In this document: positions 41,333 through 51,966 of the stretch, piece by piece
Layout of the letters: each line of letters starts with the position of its first letter
How positions within the stretch are numbered: the first letter of the stretch is position 1
NCBI GenBank assembly: GCA_934047225.1
Contig: OW203983.1
Span: 1,178,001 to 1,242,000 of the forward strand
Source: Ypsolopha sequella
Taxonomy: Eukaryota; Arthropoda; Insecta; Lepidoptera; Ypsolophidae
Direction of reading: 5' to 3'
Length of the DNA: 64,000 bases
The notes under the pieces: model-generated
What the model was told of the DNA's origin: nothing
The model's input: the letters and a program-made list of their open reading frames with translations, nothing else
The model's database searches: none
Position numbers and translations under genes: made by a program

Positions 41333-42541
41333 CAGTGGTGGACATATAATTAGAAACAGTACATAAAACTTAGGTAAACACTGAATGAACTATCATTATG
41401 AGTAAAAAATATATAGATTAAATCACTATTAACTATGCCAGAATATAGCCAATGAGTTAAAAAACTCATAAAATATAAAAAAAAATGAAATCTGTTCTAT
41501 CTTTAATTATTAAAAGAGTTTGCATATCATGATAGTTGAATTTCTATTACGGGCCGCTTGGACAACTAATTAGAAACAGGATTCATGGTTTGTTCCATTT
41601 TTGAAATTAAAAAAAGAAACCTCTTTCTACGCTTTTTCTGTAGTTTCGGCGGCAATTAAACGTCAATTCGGAATTACGTGAATAATAAGTTTTGTTAGAA
41701 ATGGGTAAAAATAAGAGTTGTGACGATTCAACTAGGCAATTAATTGTTAAATTACATTTAGATCGAAAGTGGACTTATAGAAGAATTGATAATCATCTAG
41801 AATGTTCTGTGAAGAAAGTTTTCAACGTTATTACTCATTATAAAAGAAACGGAACTACTAAAAGTGTTTTTAGAAAGGCTCGTCCAAGGAAATCGTCTCC
41901 CTGGGAAGATTTGCAAATAATACAAGACCCGTTTAAAGGCTCCAACGAGATTAGAAATGAAGTTTTTTCACCTTATGACCTAAGGAACATTTCCTCGAAA
42001 CTGGTACACCGTAGATTAGTGGAAGCTAAATTGTTCGGGAGGGTTCTCGAAAGGTACCGCTCTTACCAAGCCACACCGAGAGAATCGATTATTATTTGCA
42101 AAGAAATATCTTAACTGGACCGTACGAGAATGGGAAAAAGTGTTATTCTCGGATGAAACAAAAATAAATATGGTGAATTCAGACGGCAAACGCTACGTTA
42201 CGCGTCCAATAAACCATGCCTTTAATTATATAAATCGTTATGATGATTACGATGACGTTAACACGTTAATAACTTTGATTTTTACCTCATTTTTATTTTG
42301 TTTCTAATTACTTGTCCATGACGGATGGTACTGCAAATGTCGTTTAGTTGTTTGTACGTAACTAAATATCTAAATGGTAGTTGTAAACTTGGATATTTAT
42401 TTGTTTTTTAATTAATTATAAGTTGCTGAACGGATTCTATGCATTATGTTGTTTTATTTCCAAAAACAAAAGTTTTACGGCAATGTACCTTGTATAGTGT
42501 GAAATACGTCGCAAGTGTTTCTAATTATATGTCCACCACTG
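41333..42541 (+). mobile_element. Tc1/mariner-type element with doubled terminal repeats
   Basis: 1209 bp with inverted ends CAGTGGTGGACATATAATTA (left) and its complement at the right, flanked by TA on both sides (41331..41332 and 42542..42543). A second copy of the end motif, GGACAACTAATTAGAAACAG, lies inside at about 41561 and is mirrored at 42299..42318, so each end has an inner and an outer site. The transposase inside is broken. It inserted at the tail of the LINE relic on its left. Confidence 0.88.
41692..42270 (+). pseudogene. Tc1-like transposase, frame-shifted and 3'-deleted
   Basis: 140 codons (41692..42114) form the DNA-binding part: CDDSTRQLIVKLHLDRKWTY, KKVFNVITHYKRNGT and a basic RKARPRKSS hook. 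A frame change follows, then EWEKVLFSDETKINMVNSDG with the first catalytic Asp (SDE) intact. The sequence then runs to noncoding DNA, so the second D and the final D/E are missing. It cannot be functional. Confidence 0.8.
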
Positions 42542-42619
42542 TATGTAGAAAAAATCTAAAAATTACCTGTTTAAAATATTTTAAGAAATTATAAGTCCAA
42601 ATTAATTATTCCCTTTAGA

Positions 42620-43140
42620 TACATAAAGTTGAATAGTTTTTCTTGTAAACTTTGCTTTACAGCATTCTCCGTACACCTCGCTCCCCTTCTTTTCATCGAG
42701 AACGATTGGAACTTTTGTTGTCTTCTAGGGACAAGCCGGCACGTACTGTCTCCCTCCTTAAAACTCCTGTGCACAAATCATGGGCATTCGGCCAATCCTT
42801 CACCGTCATGTCCATCAAATTATGGAATTCGCTTCCCCAGTATATCAGAGACTGCCCTACACTCGGTATTTTTAAAAATAGAGTGAAAGAGTACCTTTCA
42901 ATTTCATGAGTATCTACCTATATAGATATCACAATATTTTAACTATTGGTATGTATTTTTACCTTATTTGCTATAAATATTATGTATATAAAATAACTAT
43001 GTTTATTGTTTAAGTAGCTAGTTACTTAATAATAGTTGTGTAGGTATATAATAGTTACTTATCATCAGAGGATGTAAGTATGTTAACATATTTTTGTGTA
43101 CACGTATGTAGATATGTCTACTTTTTAATTATTACTTATA
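42620..43140 (+). pseudogene. LINE 3' end fragment
   Basis: 42652..42909 encodes FTVMSIKLWNSLPQYIRDCP and TLGIFKNRVKEYLSIS, the last ~40 residues of a jockey/CR1-type ORF2. An AT-rich 3' untranslated region follows. No catalytic motifs. Confidence 0.65.
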
Positions 43141-43159
43141 TTTAAACCATACCAGAGCA

Positions 43160-44700
43160 GTGGACGGATGCACACAACACGCTTATATAAAAAAGGAGAT
43201 CCAAACTATATAAGCAATTCTACCGTCCTATAAGCCTGATGTCTAGCATCTATAAAACGTTCGCCAACATAATTCTGAAAAAAATTACCCCAACCATAGA
43301 CAGTAATCAGCCCCCAGATCAAGCTGGATTAATGAAGAGATACTCAACCACAGACCACATTCATGCTCTTAGTCAACTTATAGAAAAACATAATGAGTTT
43401 CAACTGCCACTTTATTTATGGTTCGTGGATTATAAAAAAGCTTTCGACTCTATATCCCACGATTCAATCTAGAGTGCTCTCAAAGACCAGGAAGTTGATA
43501 AAAGACATTGATATCATCAAGATTATTTATCAAAATAGCACTGCAAGAATAATAACTGTCAATTTAGGAGAAAAATTCAAAATAGGAAGAGGAGTCAGAC
43601 AGGGTGATCCGATGTCTCCAAAACTTTTCCTGGCTGTTCTAGAGATGATTTTCAGAGAAATGAACTGGAAAGAAAAGCAAGAAGGACTTTTGATGGTCAC
43701 AATCTATCGAACCTAAGGTTTGCAGATGACTTGGTTGTATTTGCAACATCTGCCTGCGATTTGGAAAGGCTACTACAGAAATTGAACTTTCATAACAGAA
43801 ATATTGGCCTTGAAATGAGTGAAACAAAAACAAAAGTAATGACAAACTGGATAGAAATACCTATTTCAATTGAAAATACTAAACTTGAAAAAGTCAAAGA
43901 GCATATTTATCTTGGAAAAATCATAGAAATTATAGAAAAGAAATAGAAAGAAGGGTCGGTAATACGTGGAAGAGATTCTAGTCAATGAAAGACATTTTTA
44001 AAAGTAAACTTCCAGTAAAACTGAAGAAAAAAGCGGTAGACAGTTGTCTACTGGCTTGTCTAACTTATGGTTGTCAAACATGGTCCATAACAAAGGAATT
44101 TCTACATAAGATCAGGATCTGGCAAAGAGGGATTGAACGAAACATGCTAAATATTAAGCTACATCAAAGAATAAGAGCTAGCGAAATTAGAAAACGATCA
44201 AAGATCATTGATGCAGTAGACCATGTACTGAAAATGAAATGGTCTGGGGCAGGGCATGTAGCAAGAATGACCGAAAAAGATGGTAACAGTTGGACCAAAA
44301 TAACGATGGACTGGAAACCACAAATTGGCAAAAGAAAGCCAGGTCGACAAAGACGTTGGGAAGATGACATAATCGATACTGCCGGAAACAACTGGAGAGA
44401 AGTCGAAAAGACAGAAAAAAATGGACCGTACGTGGAGAAATATGCCGAAATAAATACAACGCAGATGAAGAAGATGGTGAGGGAGGCCAAGGTCAGAGAG
44501 ACCTCTAGTTTTACGAAACAGAAAAATATGAAGGAACTATTTTTTTTTTAAGCGTGTTATTATAAATTACTACAATTTTTTTTTAATTACCCACATATCG
44601 TTCGTTTTTAAGTAACTTTTTTAAAGTGTTTAAAATGTGAGGAAAAAAAATTGTAAGAACAAAACTAGAAATAAATGGCTTATATTATTATTATTATGTA
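43160..44700 (+). pseudogene. RTE-like LINE, RT and C-terminal region with frame breaks
   Basis: 43239..43472 encodes SSIYKTFANIILKKITPTID, YLWFVDYKKAFDSISHDS (motif A). 43480..43690 encodes RGVRQGDPMSPKLFLAVLEM. 43718..43945 encodes LRFADDLVVFATSA (catalytic FADD). 43985..44551 encodes LTYGCQTWSITKEFLHKIRI and GKRKPGRQRRWEDDI, the conserved C-terminal block. At least four frame breaks or stops. It ends in a T/A-rich tail and (TTA)n at 44685..44697. Confidence 0.82.
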
Positions 44701-45002
44701 GGTACACTTTTCACTCACGGGCCCGTAGGGACCCGGTCATTTGAAAGGCATTCATGGGGCCGAAGCCAACATTGAAGAGGCCTTTGGTACCATTTAATCT
44801 AAATGTGAGATGGCTGCATCCATGGAGGCCTCTCCCTCAATAGGAAGCTACTTGGAGTGGGCTATGAGGATGGGATGCTAAATGGGCCGGATAACAGGGC
44901 TATGGAGTGAGATAACGGACATCTGCCTCGAAAATCTCTCACAAATTTAAATATGGCAGATGGTGACTTGCTGCTTGATAACTATCCCACAGGATAGCCG
45001 TT
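44694..45002 (+). repeat. LINE-derived 3' segment, tandem copy 1
   Basis: Starts TGTAGGTACACTTTTCACTC, includes ACCCGGTCATTTGAAAGGCA and ATGGCAGATGGTGACTTGCT, ends CACAGGATAGCCG followed by (TTA)n. Compared with copy 2 it lacks about 60 bp (around AATGTATCATTGTGATGCAC). Confidence 0.8.
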
Positions 45003-45019
45003 TATTATTATTATTATTA

Positions 45020-45870
45020 TTATGTGGGTACACTTTTCAGTCACGGGCCCATAGGGACCCGGTCATTTGAAAGGCATTCATGGGGCCGAAGCCAACATTG
45101 AAGAGGCCTTTGGTACCATTTAATCTAGATGTGAGATGGCTGCATCCATGGGGGCCTCTCCCTCAATGTATCATTGTGATGCACTAACGGACAGTCCCCC
45201 ACAGTTGCCAAACTATTGCCAGGAAGGAAGCGACTTGGAGTGGGCTATGAGGATGGGATGCTAAATGGGCCGGATAACAGGGCTATGGAGTGAGATAACG
45301 GACATCTGCCTCGAAAATCTCTCACAAATTTAAATATGGCAGATGGTGACTTGCTGCTTAATAACTATCCACCAGGATAGCCGTTGTGGGCCCCCTATCT
45401 AGCCACCATGGGGCGGCCAGGGGGCAACACTATGTAAGCAGCTAAGGTTGTCGAGAGGTGAGTCTGCGGGGCGCAAGATCCTTCTAACAGTCAAGTGCCC
45501 CCGGCGTTATGACATTTTACACTTCCAACCTGGAGCATAGGTTCCGCTCTTGCATCTCCACTCTGGCCGGCTGGTTAAGGCAAGCGCAGAGGTAGGGGGT
45601 GTGTTTCTGTGTGTATGTGTGTGTGTAAGCGCATGTGTGCTAGTGTCCCCTGGAGGTAGGGTCCGTGGTGTCGCCACTCACCATCGGCTCGCCACAAGCC
45701 GCCCTGCGGTGACTGATTGCACTGGACGTACTGGACATACCAGAGGGCGATGGGGTCGTCACATCCCTACGCCTTTATTATTATATTGTCTATTTATCAA
45801 TCGAGGTTTACTGGAAGAAATCTCTTTTTGGAGATAAGCTCGCCTATATACAAGATTTCTCTAAATACAA
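45020..45870 (+). repeat. LINE-derived 3' segment, tandem copy 2, and LINE 3' end
   Basis: 45020..45383 repeats copy 1 almost exactly. It continues with GC-rich sequence (GCCACCATGGGGCGGCCAGG), a TG-rich run (45600..45640) and an end at 45800..45870 with GGAAGAAATCTCTTTTTGGA and GATAAGCTCGCC, like the LINE end at 30150. The open frame at 45550 is not credible as a gene. Confidence 0.7.
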
Positions 45871-47480
45871 TGTGTAAATATTATGTTTTTGTGTACAAAG
45901 AATATGAATATGAAGTTTTCAATAAAAGTAAGGAATAAGTAATAAGGGATTTTATATAAACGATATTTTATATAATATTTGATTATTAATATTTGATAAT
46001 TCATGTCAAATTATGATTCAGAAAATAATAAATTATAATATTGAATAAAGGTCCTCCACAAATAATATAGATTTAATTTTTCCTGTATAATTATCAATAG
46101 GCAGCAGATATCTACATAAAGGTATGTAGAATATATAACATTAGAATTAACGAAAATGAAATTTGATTAATTTGTTTATTAATACAATTATGATGATGTT
46201 TATCAGTAAATAGTGGTAATCCTATATAATAATAATAATAAAAGCTGTTTATTTGTCTCAAAATACACAAAACACACAACACAAAATTATAATATAATAC
46301 ATGAGGAGAGATAAATCTAAACAAAAAGCCGCCGATTTTCAGCCTTAGCCTTTAATGAAAAAGAAACACAAAGAAAAATATAAACGATAGACAAACTAAA
46401 ACTAAAATTATAAATACAATAGACAAATTAAAACTAAAATTATAATTGTGTTGTAAAAATAAGTTGCAAAAGCACGCTAGATGACTCTAGTCAAGGGAGA
46501 CCCAACCTGTAGTATATCCATTACATCTTCCTCCTCCTCTTCGGAAGAAGCACGAACTCCACACACAAACATGATTCACTTTAATATTCCTAACTTTAAC
46601 CTGTAACTCGCAGTCTGCTTCTAAGAGCTCGAACGTGCAGAATGCATTACTAACACTATTCAAAAACACCATGTATCGATGTCAATCACAGGCGTGACTC
46701 GAAGATGGCTTCCCGATCGACTGGCTCCGCCATACTTTTGAAATATTTTTCGTGTCAATTCTTACTTCCATATTGTAAAGTTTTAAAGTCAAACATTCCT
46801 TTGCTCGAGCCGTTTCGCAACTAGGCGACAAAGACACAACTCGGATCACGAAACTATGTGGTAATATGGAAATTAAACGGACCCAAAGGGGGGTTCATTA
46901 GGATAGAAGTGAAGGGGGAGGGTGGTACCACGTCGCACTTGCTCCTAATCTAAGCATATAGTTTTGTAAATTGGGTAGCGATACTTTGTCTGTACTTAGG
47001 TTTTCTGCATATTTTCTCCCACCCCTAAATTACCACATGATATGGATTTAACCACAAAACTCTTTTAGAAGCTTCCTATCTAATTCCGATGATATTTAAG
47101 GCATGTTCTATAGTTCGAATTCAAAGCAATTGCCACCGCAAACAAACACTAGTACAATTAAATTTAGTTAGTCACGCAGTTAGTGATTGCAGACGATGAG
47201 TCATTGGATACCGTATTTGGGTGGATTTTAATTTTTTTGTATCTCGCCTTTTTGTTGTGTCTTTTCGCTGCTTTACGAGATTTCATCAAGACGTCAATAT
47301 ATCATTTTTATAGATTAATCTAAAATACAAAAGACAAACAAAGACAAAAATGATTTATTTCTCATAGCACAAGATAATAATATAAGCTTTACAATGTGGG
47401 TAAACTAATAAACAGTAATAGTAATAGTACAGTATTAAACTACACTAGGCGTTACGCATACGTTAAAAAATTAAAAAGTA
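45871..47480. other. Non-coding, no gene recognised
   Basis: AT-rich DNA. 46210..46330 looks like a reversed LINE tail (ATAATAATAATAAAAGCTG, TTATTTGTCTC), and 47340..47400 may be another. No ORF with protein-family similarity. Confidence 0.4.
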
Positions 47481-48186
47481 CAGTAGCCGTCAATAGAAAT
47501 TGTGGACAATGTAAACAAAGCGCCATGTTGTCTTTGTCTATGAATAGGTGAACTATCTAGAGATGGGTAAGTATGTGATTAAAATATGTTAAGTGCTTAA
47601 TTAGTTTTCTTTATTTGATTCATCGCTAAAATATTCTGATGAATCGCTAGTCAAATCGCCCACGTTAATTAAAAATGGTTCCGTCACAGCGTCGTTGGCC
47701 GTATCTATTATCCCATCCAGTTCTTTCATTTTTTCTTCTACTTTTAGGACATGAGCTACACATTTTAGAGCAACGCTGGAAGATCACACAGCTCTCAATA
47801 GAATCACACACACGTTTATGTCAAAGATTATGAAGTAACGCTGTTAAAAAAGAATGACGGAATAAAATAACATCACGAATAAAATAGGTTTATATTCAAA
47901 TAGATTGGTACATCACCAATTTTCAAAGACAATACAGTTTCGATGAGAAAAAAATATGACAGCGATCTCGACGCAGTACAGAATTGATTATTGATTCTAT
48001 GATTTTCTGTAATTAACTGGTGATTATTGAATATTTCATGATGAAATACAGTGAATGACTGGTAAGACTTGATGCTTCATGATTTGGAATAATGTTAAAT
48101 GAGACTCCGTGACAGAACCTTGAGAAAAATTGAGAATCGAGAATCGGTTTGTTTACATAGTCCACAATTTCTATTGACGGCGACTT
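47481..48186 (-). mobile_element. Non-autonomous Tc1/mariner-type element with transposase remnant
   Basis: 706 bp with inverted ends GTAGCCGTCAATAGAAATTG...TGTAAACAAA (left) and TTTGTTTACATAGTCCACAA...CGGCGACTT (right), flanked by TA on both sides (47479..47480 and 48187..48188). On the minus strand the last ~60 codons of a transposase remain. The ends pair over about 38 bp with two mismatches and one indel. Confidence 0.8.
47601..47789 (-). pseudogene. Transposase C-terminal remnant
   Basis: Reads ALKCVAHVLKVEEKMKELDG, IIDTANDAVTEPFLINVGDL and an acidic end TSDSSEYFSDESNKEN before TAA (47601..47603). The HVxxVEExM...ID...FxIN...SDSE pattern is typical of the C end of certain insect DDE transposases; I cannot name the family with certainty. 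The catalytic core is deleted. Confidence 0.6.
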
Positions 48187-48544
48187 TACTTGAGCATAGA
48201 CTTAACAATAAAATAATGGTTAGTAGCAGACCCCACACTAAGTCGGACTTGTCCTGGGGGTCTAGACCAAGGTTACAAATATTGTGATTTAAATGGTTCA
48301 CAGATTGCTATGCTTTTTGTATATTACTAGCGGAAAACAGAATAATTAATTACTTTAAAGAACGATTCCAGTGATTTATGTAATAATTTTTATACAGAAA
48401 ACAATAATATATAAGTATATAAAAAAATACCTGATAGATAAAAGTTACAAAAATAAATAAATAAGAATAAAAATAAGTAAATAATAGCATTTCAATATAT
48501 AAATATAATACATTTATATTTAAAATATATATTTAAGCTGAACA
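48187..48544. other. AT-rich, no feature
   Basis: A/T-rich stretch that includes the 3' end of the adjacent minus-strand LINE. Nothing else. Confidence 0.4.
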
Positions 48545-50950
48545 AAACAGTAAAAAAAAATAGATCTTCAGTATTTTTCAATGTTGTACCTTTAGGACAG
48601 TTTCAATGGTGTCGTAGTCAAGTGTAAGTAGCCATTTGGTGATTTTGTTTTTTGCCTGCCAACTAGTGGAGCTTCTTAGGTCACAGTTCTTAATGGCTTG
48701 CTTATAGACGTACGGGAAAGCAAAAGATTTAAATCTTTGCGCAAATGCTGTCTTTATAAAAGCAGTATTGACGTTTAGATGATGACGTTGTCTAGTCTGA
48801 TTCTGAGCACCCAATTTGAGCTCCGTTCTGTGATGCAGAAGAGCTACTCGTAGTATATACAATTGCCTCACAGATAGGACCTCCGCTTCCTTGTACGTTT
48901 CGTAAGTTGGGTGCCGGAATGGTTTCTTAAGCATGATCTTGAGAACTGACCTTTGCGCCCTTTCAAGCAGGAGTAGGGTAGTCTTTGCTGAGCTTCCCCA
49001 TGCCGTAACGCAATAAGATAAAACTGAGTAACAAAGCGATAGGTAAACGAGCCGCAGGATAATTTAGTACTATTTCGCAGGAGCTTCATGATACCAATAA
49101 GCCGCCTTACACGCCCAGCCACGCAATGCACATGTTGTTTAAAGTTTAAATTTTCATCAAGCACAACACCTGGGTACTTCACTGATGGAACACGTTCTAT
49201 ACTCGTGCACGAGCAGCCAACTGAGGAGTTTATAGACAAATTCAAGTATTTACAAGTGTGAACCCTGATGTCTTGTGACGAAAGGGGCTGAGAAGCAGCC
49301 GTTTTCTCAAAGCAAATATATTTTGTTTTTTCAGTTAAGAGTGAGCAGATTTTTTTGAAGCCAGTTTGCTATAGACACTATTTATTATTGTATTTTCTTA
49401 TCCCTTGGTTAAAGTAGATATAAGTCATATATTGTATAGTATAAGTTTTATGTTGAAAAAAAAAAAGACATGATCTTGCTAAGTTTCTTGCCCTTCTTCT
49501 TAGCAAGACTAATCGAATGGGCGGAGGTAGGCATGTATTTATATATGTAACCTATTAGTATGTAGTATAAAGGATGGGATTTGGTCGGCCGCCTGGATTC
49601 GTGCTGGGGGCTCGGTTGGTGATCATTGAACCTTGTTCCTGGTCCCTGGCCGGGTCTCCGGTGTGGGTTCGGGCGGCTGATTGGATTTTACCTTGTATAA
49701 TATATATTTTACCTATCATTATAATCGTAAATATATTGCTACATAAATTAAATAAACCTTTAATTTAGTTCATGTACATTTATTATTTCATTACATATAT
49801 TTTCTTTATTAGATTAAATTTGACGTGTAAAAAGTGTATATATCTATACCTGCTTTACAAAATAAACTATTTGAATTTGAACTAGTCCCCTCTCTGTTTA
49901 AGAGAATACGCTGTTCCAGGATTCACCCTTAAACAGCAGAGCGGTGTCATCTGCGTAACATATCAGCTCAATATTCTCACCAGCAAAGTGCGTTATGCCG
50001 TTGATGTACATTATAAATAGCGTGGGTCCAAAGATGCTGAACTGAGGCACTCCAAAGGTGATACTAGTCTTCGAGGTTAACACATTGTTTTCTTTCGGTC
50101 AGATAACTTTGGAACCAGTCAAGGGCAGTCCCACGAATCCCATAAGACTCGAGTTTTCTCAGAAGTATTTCAGTAGAGACCGTGTCGAACGCTTTCGCTA
50201 GATCAATAAAAACGCCCACACAAGCATGACCTGAGTCGAGAGTAGCTGAGACCTCAGACAGTAGCAAGATAACAGCGTCCTCTGTGGATTTACCTCGACG
50301 GAAACCAAACTGTCGCGGGGACAGAAGATTATGGCTTTCCAAGGAGTCAACTAGACGTTTATTAACGATTTTTTCCAGTATTATATTGCTAGTAACGATA
50401 TTGGGCGATAATTCGATGGGATATCTTTATCACCACTTTTATGTATTGGGACAACAATCGCAAATTTCCAACTACTTGGAAAAATTCCAGTAACGAGACT
50501 TAAATTACAGATATGTGTAAGTGGTTTTAAAATTAGATTACAAATGTTTTTTATTAGTGGGTTTCTCAGTCCGTCTAGTCCTGGAGCACTGTGGTTTTTT
50601 TAGTTTACATATTAGTGATTGGATTTCAAGTTCATCAGTTGGCAGCATAAAAAAGGAGTTTGCATTTTTGTTAACCTTTTGACTCGGGTCACGGCTTAGG
50701 TCTTTTTCAGATTTATTTAAACAGTTAAGTGTTTGTTCAGCTAAATTTTTACCGACGTTGGAGAAGTATTTGTTGCATGTATTTAGAGATTCATGCGGCG
50801 ACTTTTCAATCGTCAGTAGTTTCGAAGAAGCCTTTGACTTTCGCCTGAGGTCACATATGGATTTAATGGCATCCCATAACTTTTTTGCATTATCTTTGTT
50901 TTCTTCTTTCTTAATGACATTTTAAAAGTCAATTTTGGTACAAAACTACC
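48545..50950 (-). pseudogene. Decayed LINE, relative of 14837..17719
   Basis: Minus-strand pieces: RT start (50064..50342, NLLSPRQFGFRRGKSTEDAV and VFIDLAKAFDTVSTE), palm (49898..50083, ELICYADDTALLF), thumb region (48868..49245, VPSVKYPGVVLDENLNFKQH) and C end (48578..48934, VLSVRQLYILRVALLHH). Residue patterns (STEDAV, FDLxKAFDTVS, LxVRQLxIxxV) track the LINE at 14.8 kb. Frame breaks and stops throughout; 50343..50950 is still recognisable but more decayed. A 500-bp SINE-like unit is inserted at 49381..49885. Confidence 0.8.
49387..49884 (+). mobile_element. SINE-like unit with LINE-type tail, copy 2
   Basis: Starts TTGTATTTTCTTATCCC, exactly where the copy at 36979 starts. Shares the whole ~500 bp with it, including a GC-rich core (GGTCGGCCGCCTGGATTCGT, GGTGATCATTGAACCTTGTT). 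The final ~150 bp match the 3' end of the LINE at 28891..29506, ending ATAAACTATTTGAATTTGA. The short open frame inside (49574..49768) is conserved between copies only as DNA. Confidence 0.8.
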
Positions 50951-51220
50951 ATTCATCTTTTATGAAAGAAGTGGGTAGAACAATTCTAAATAGATAACTA
51001 ATCTTTAAGGACCAAACAACCAAGAAAGGAATGGTAAAAGTTTAGAATAAAAATAATAAAATAAAACATGCAATCCACTTCTTGGTTGTGATTTATTTAT
51101 AAATGGACAGCAATTATAGTAAAAATTTGTTAGTGAATTAATATTCGTTAATTTTCTACAAGAATTCCTCGTAATACGCAAGATTATTTAGCTATGGGCA
51201 TTGGGCATACCAACGCGTGG
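50951..51220. other. Non-coding spacer
   Basis: AT-rich DNA between the LINE relic and the 56-bp array. Nothing recognised. Confidence 0.4.
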
Positions 51221-51966
51221 TAAGAGCTACGAGTGTAGCAAGTCTTTTGAGCTTTATTGCTGTAGCAACTTTTTAGTAAGAGCTACGAGCGTAGCAAGTC
51301 TTTTGAGCTTTATTGCTGTAGCAACTTGTTAGTAAGAGCTACGAGCGTAGCAATTCTTTTGAGCTTTATTGCTGTAGCAACTTGTTAGTAAGAGCTACGA
51401 GCGTAGCAATTCTTTTGAGCTTTATTGCTGTAGCAACTTGTTAGTAAGAGCTACGAGCGTAGCAAGTCTTTTGAGCTTTATTGCTGTAGCAACTTGTTAG
51501 TAAGAGCTACGAGCGTAGCAAGTCTTTTGAGCTTTATTGCTGTAGCAACTTGTTAGTAAGAGCTACGAGCGTAGCAATTCTTTTGAGCTTTATTGCTGTA
51601 GCAACTTGTTAGTAAGAGCTACGAGCGTAGCAATTCTTTTGAGCTTTATTGCTGTAGCAACGTGTTAGTAAGAGCTACGAGCGTAGCAAGTCTTTTGAGC
51701 TTTATTGCTGTAGCAACTTTTTAGTAAGAGCTACGAGCGTAGCAAGTCTTTTGAGCTTTATTGCTGTGGCAACTTGTTAGTAAGAGCTACGAGAGTAGCA
51801 AGACTTTTGAGCTTTATTGCTGTAGCAACTTGTTAGTAAGAGCTACGAGCGTAGCAATTCTTTTGAGCTTTATTGCTGTAGCAACTTGTTAGTAAGAGCT
51901 ACGAGCGTAGCAAGTCTTTTGAGCTTTATTGCTGTAGCAACTTTTTAGTAAGAGCTACGAGAGTAG
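51221..51966 (+). repeat. 56-bp minisatellite, 13.3 copies, two hairpins per unit
   Basis: Unit TAAGAGCTACGAGCGTAGCA...AGCTTTATTGCTGTAGCAAC.... Each unit holds two perfect short palindromes: GCTACG-AG-CGTAGC (6-bp stem) and TTGCT-GT-AGCAA (5-bp stem). Variation is limited to a few sites (AGTC/ATTC; TTGTTAG/TTTTTAG; GAGCG/GAGAG). No spacers, so not a CRISPR array. Confidence 0.95.

Noticed and set aside
45550..45837. 95-codon ORF with a CVCVCVS run
   Set aside because: Lies in a LINE-derived 3' region and reads through a TG simple repeat. Not a gene.
49574..49768. ORF MGFGRPPGFVLGARLV conserved in two loci
   Set aside because: Conserved only because both loci are copies of the same SINE-like unit (also 36654..36899). 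No sign of selection on codons can be judged from two copies.
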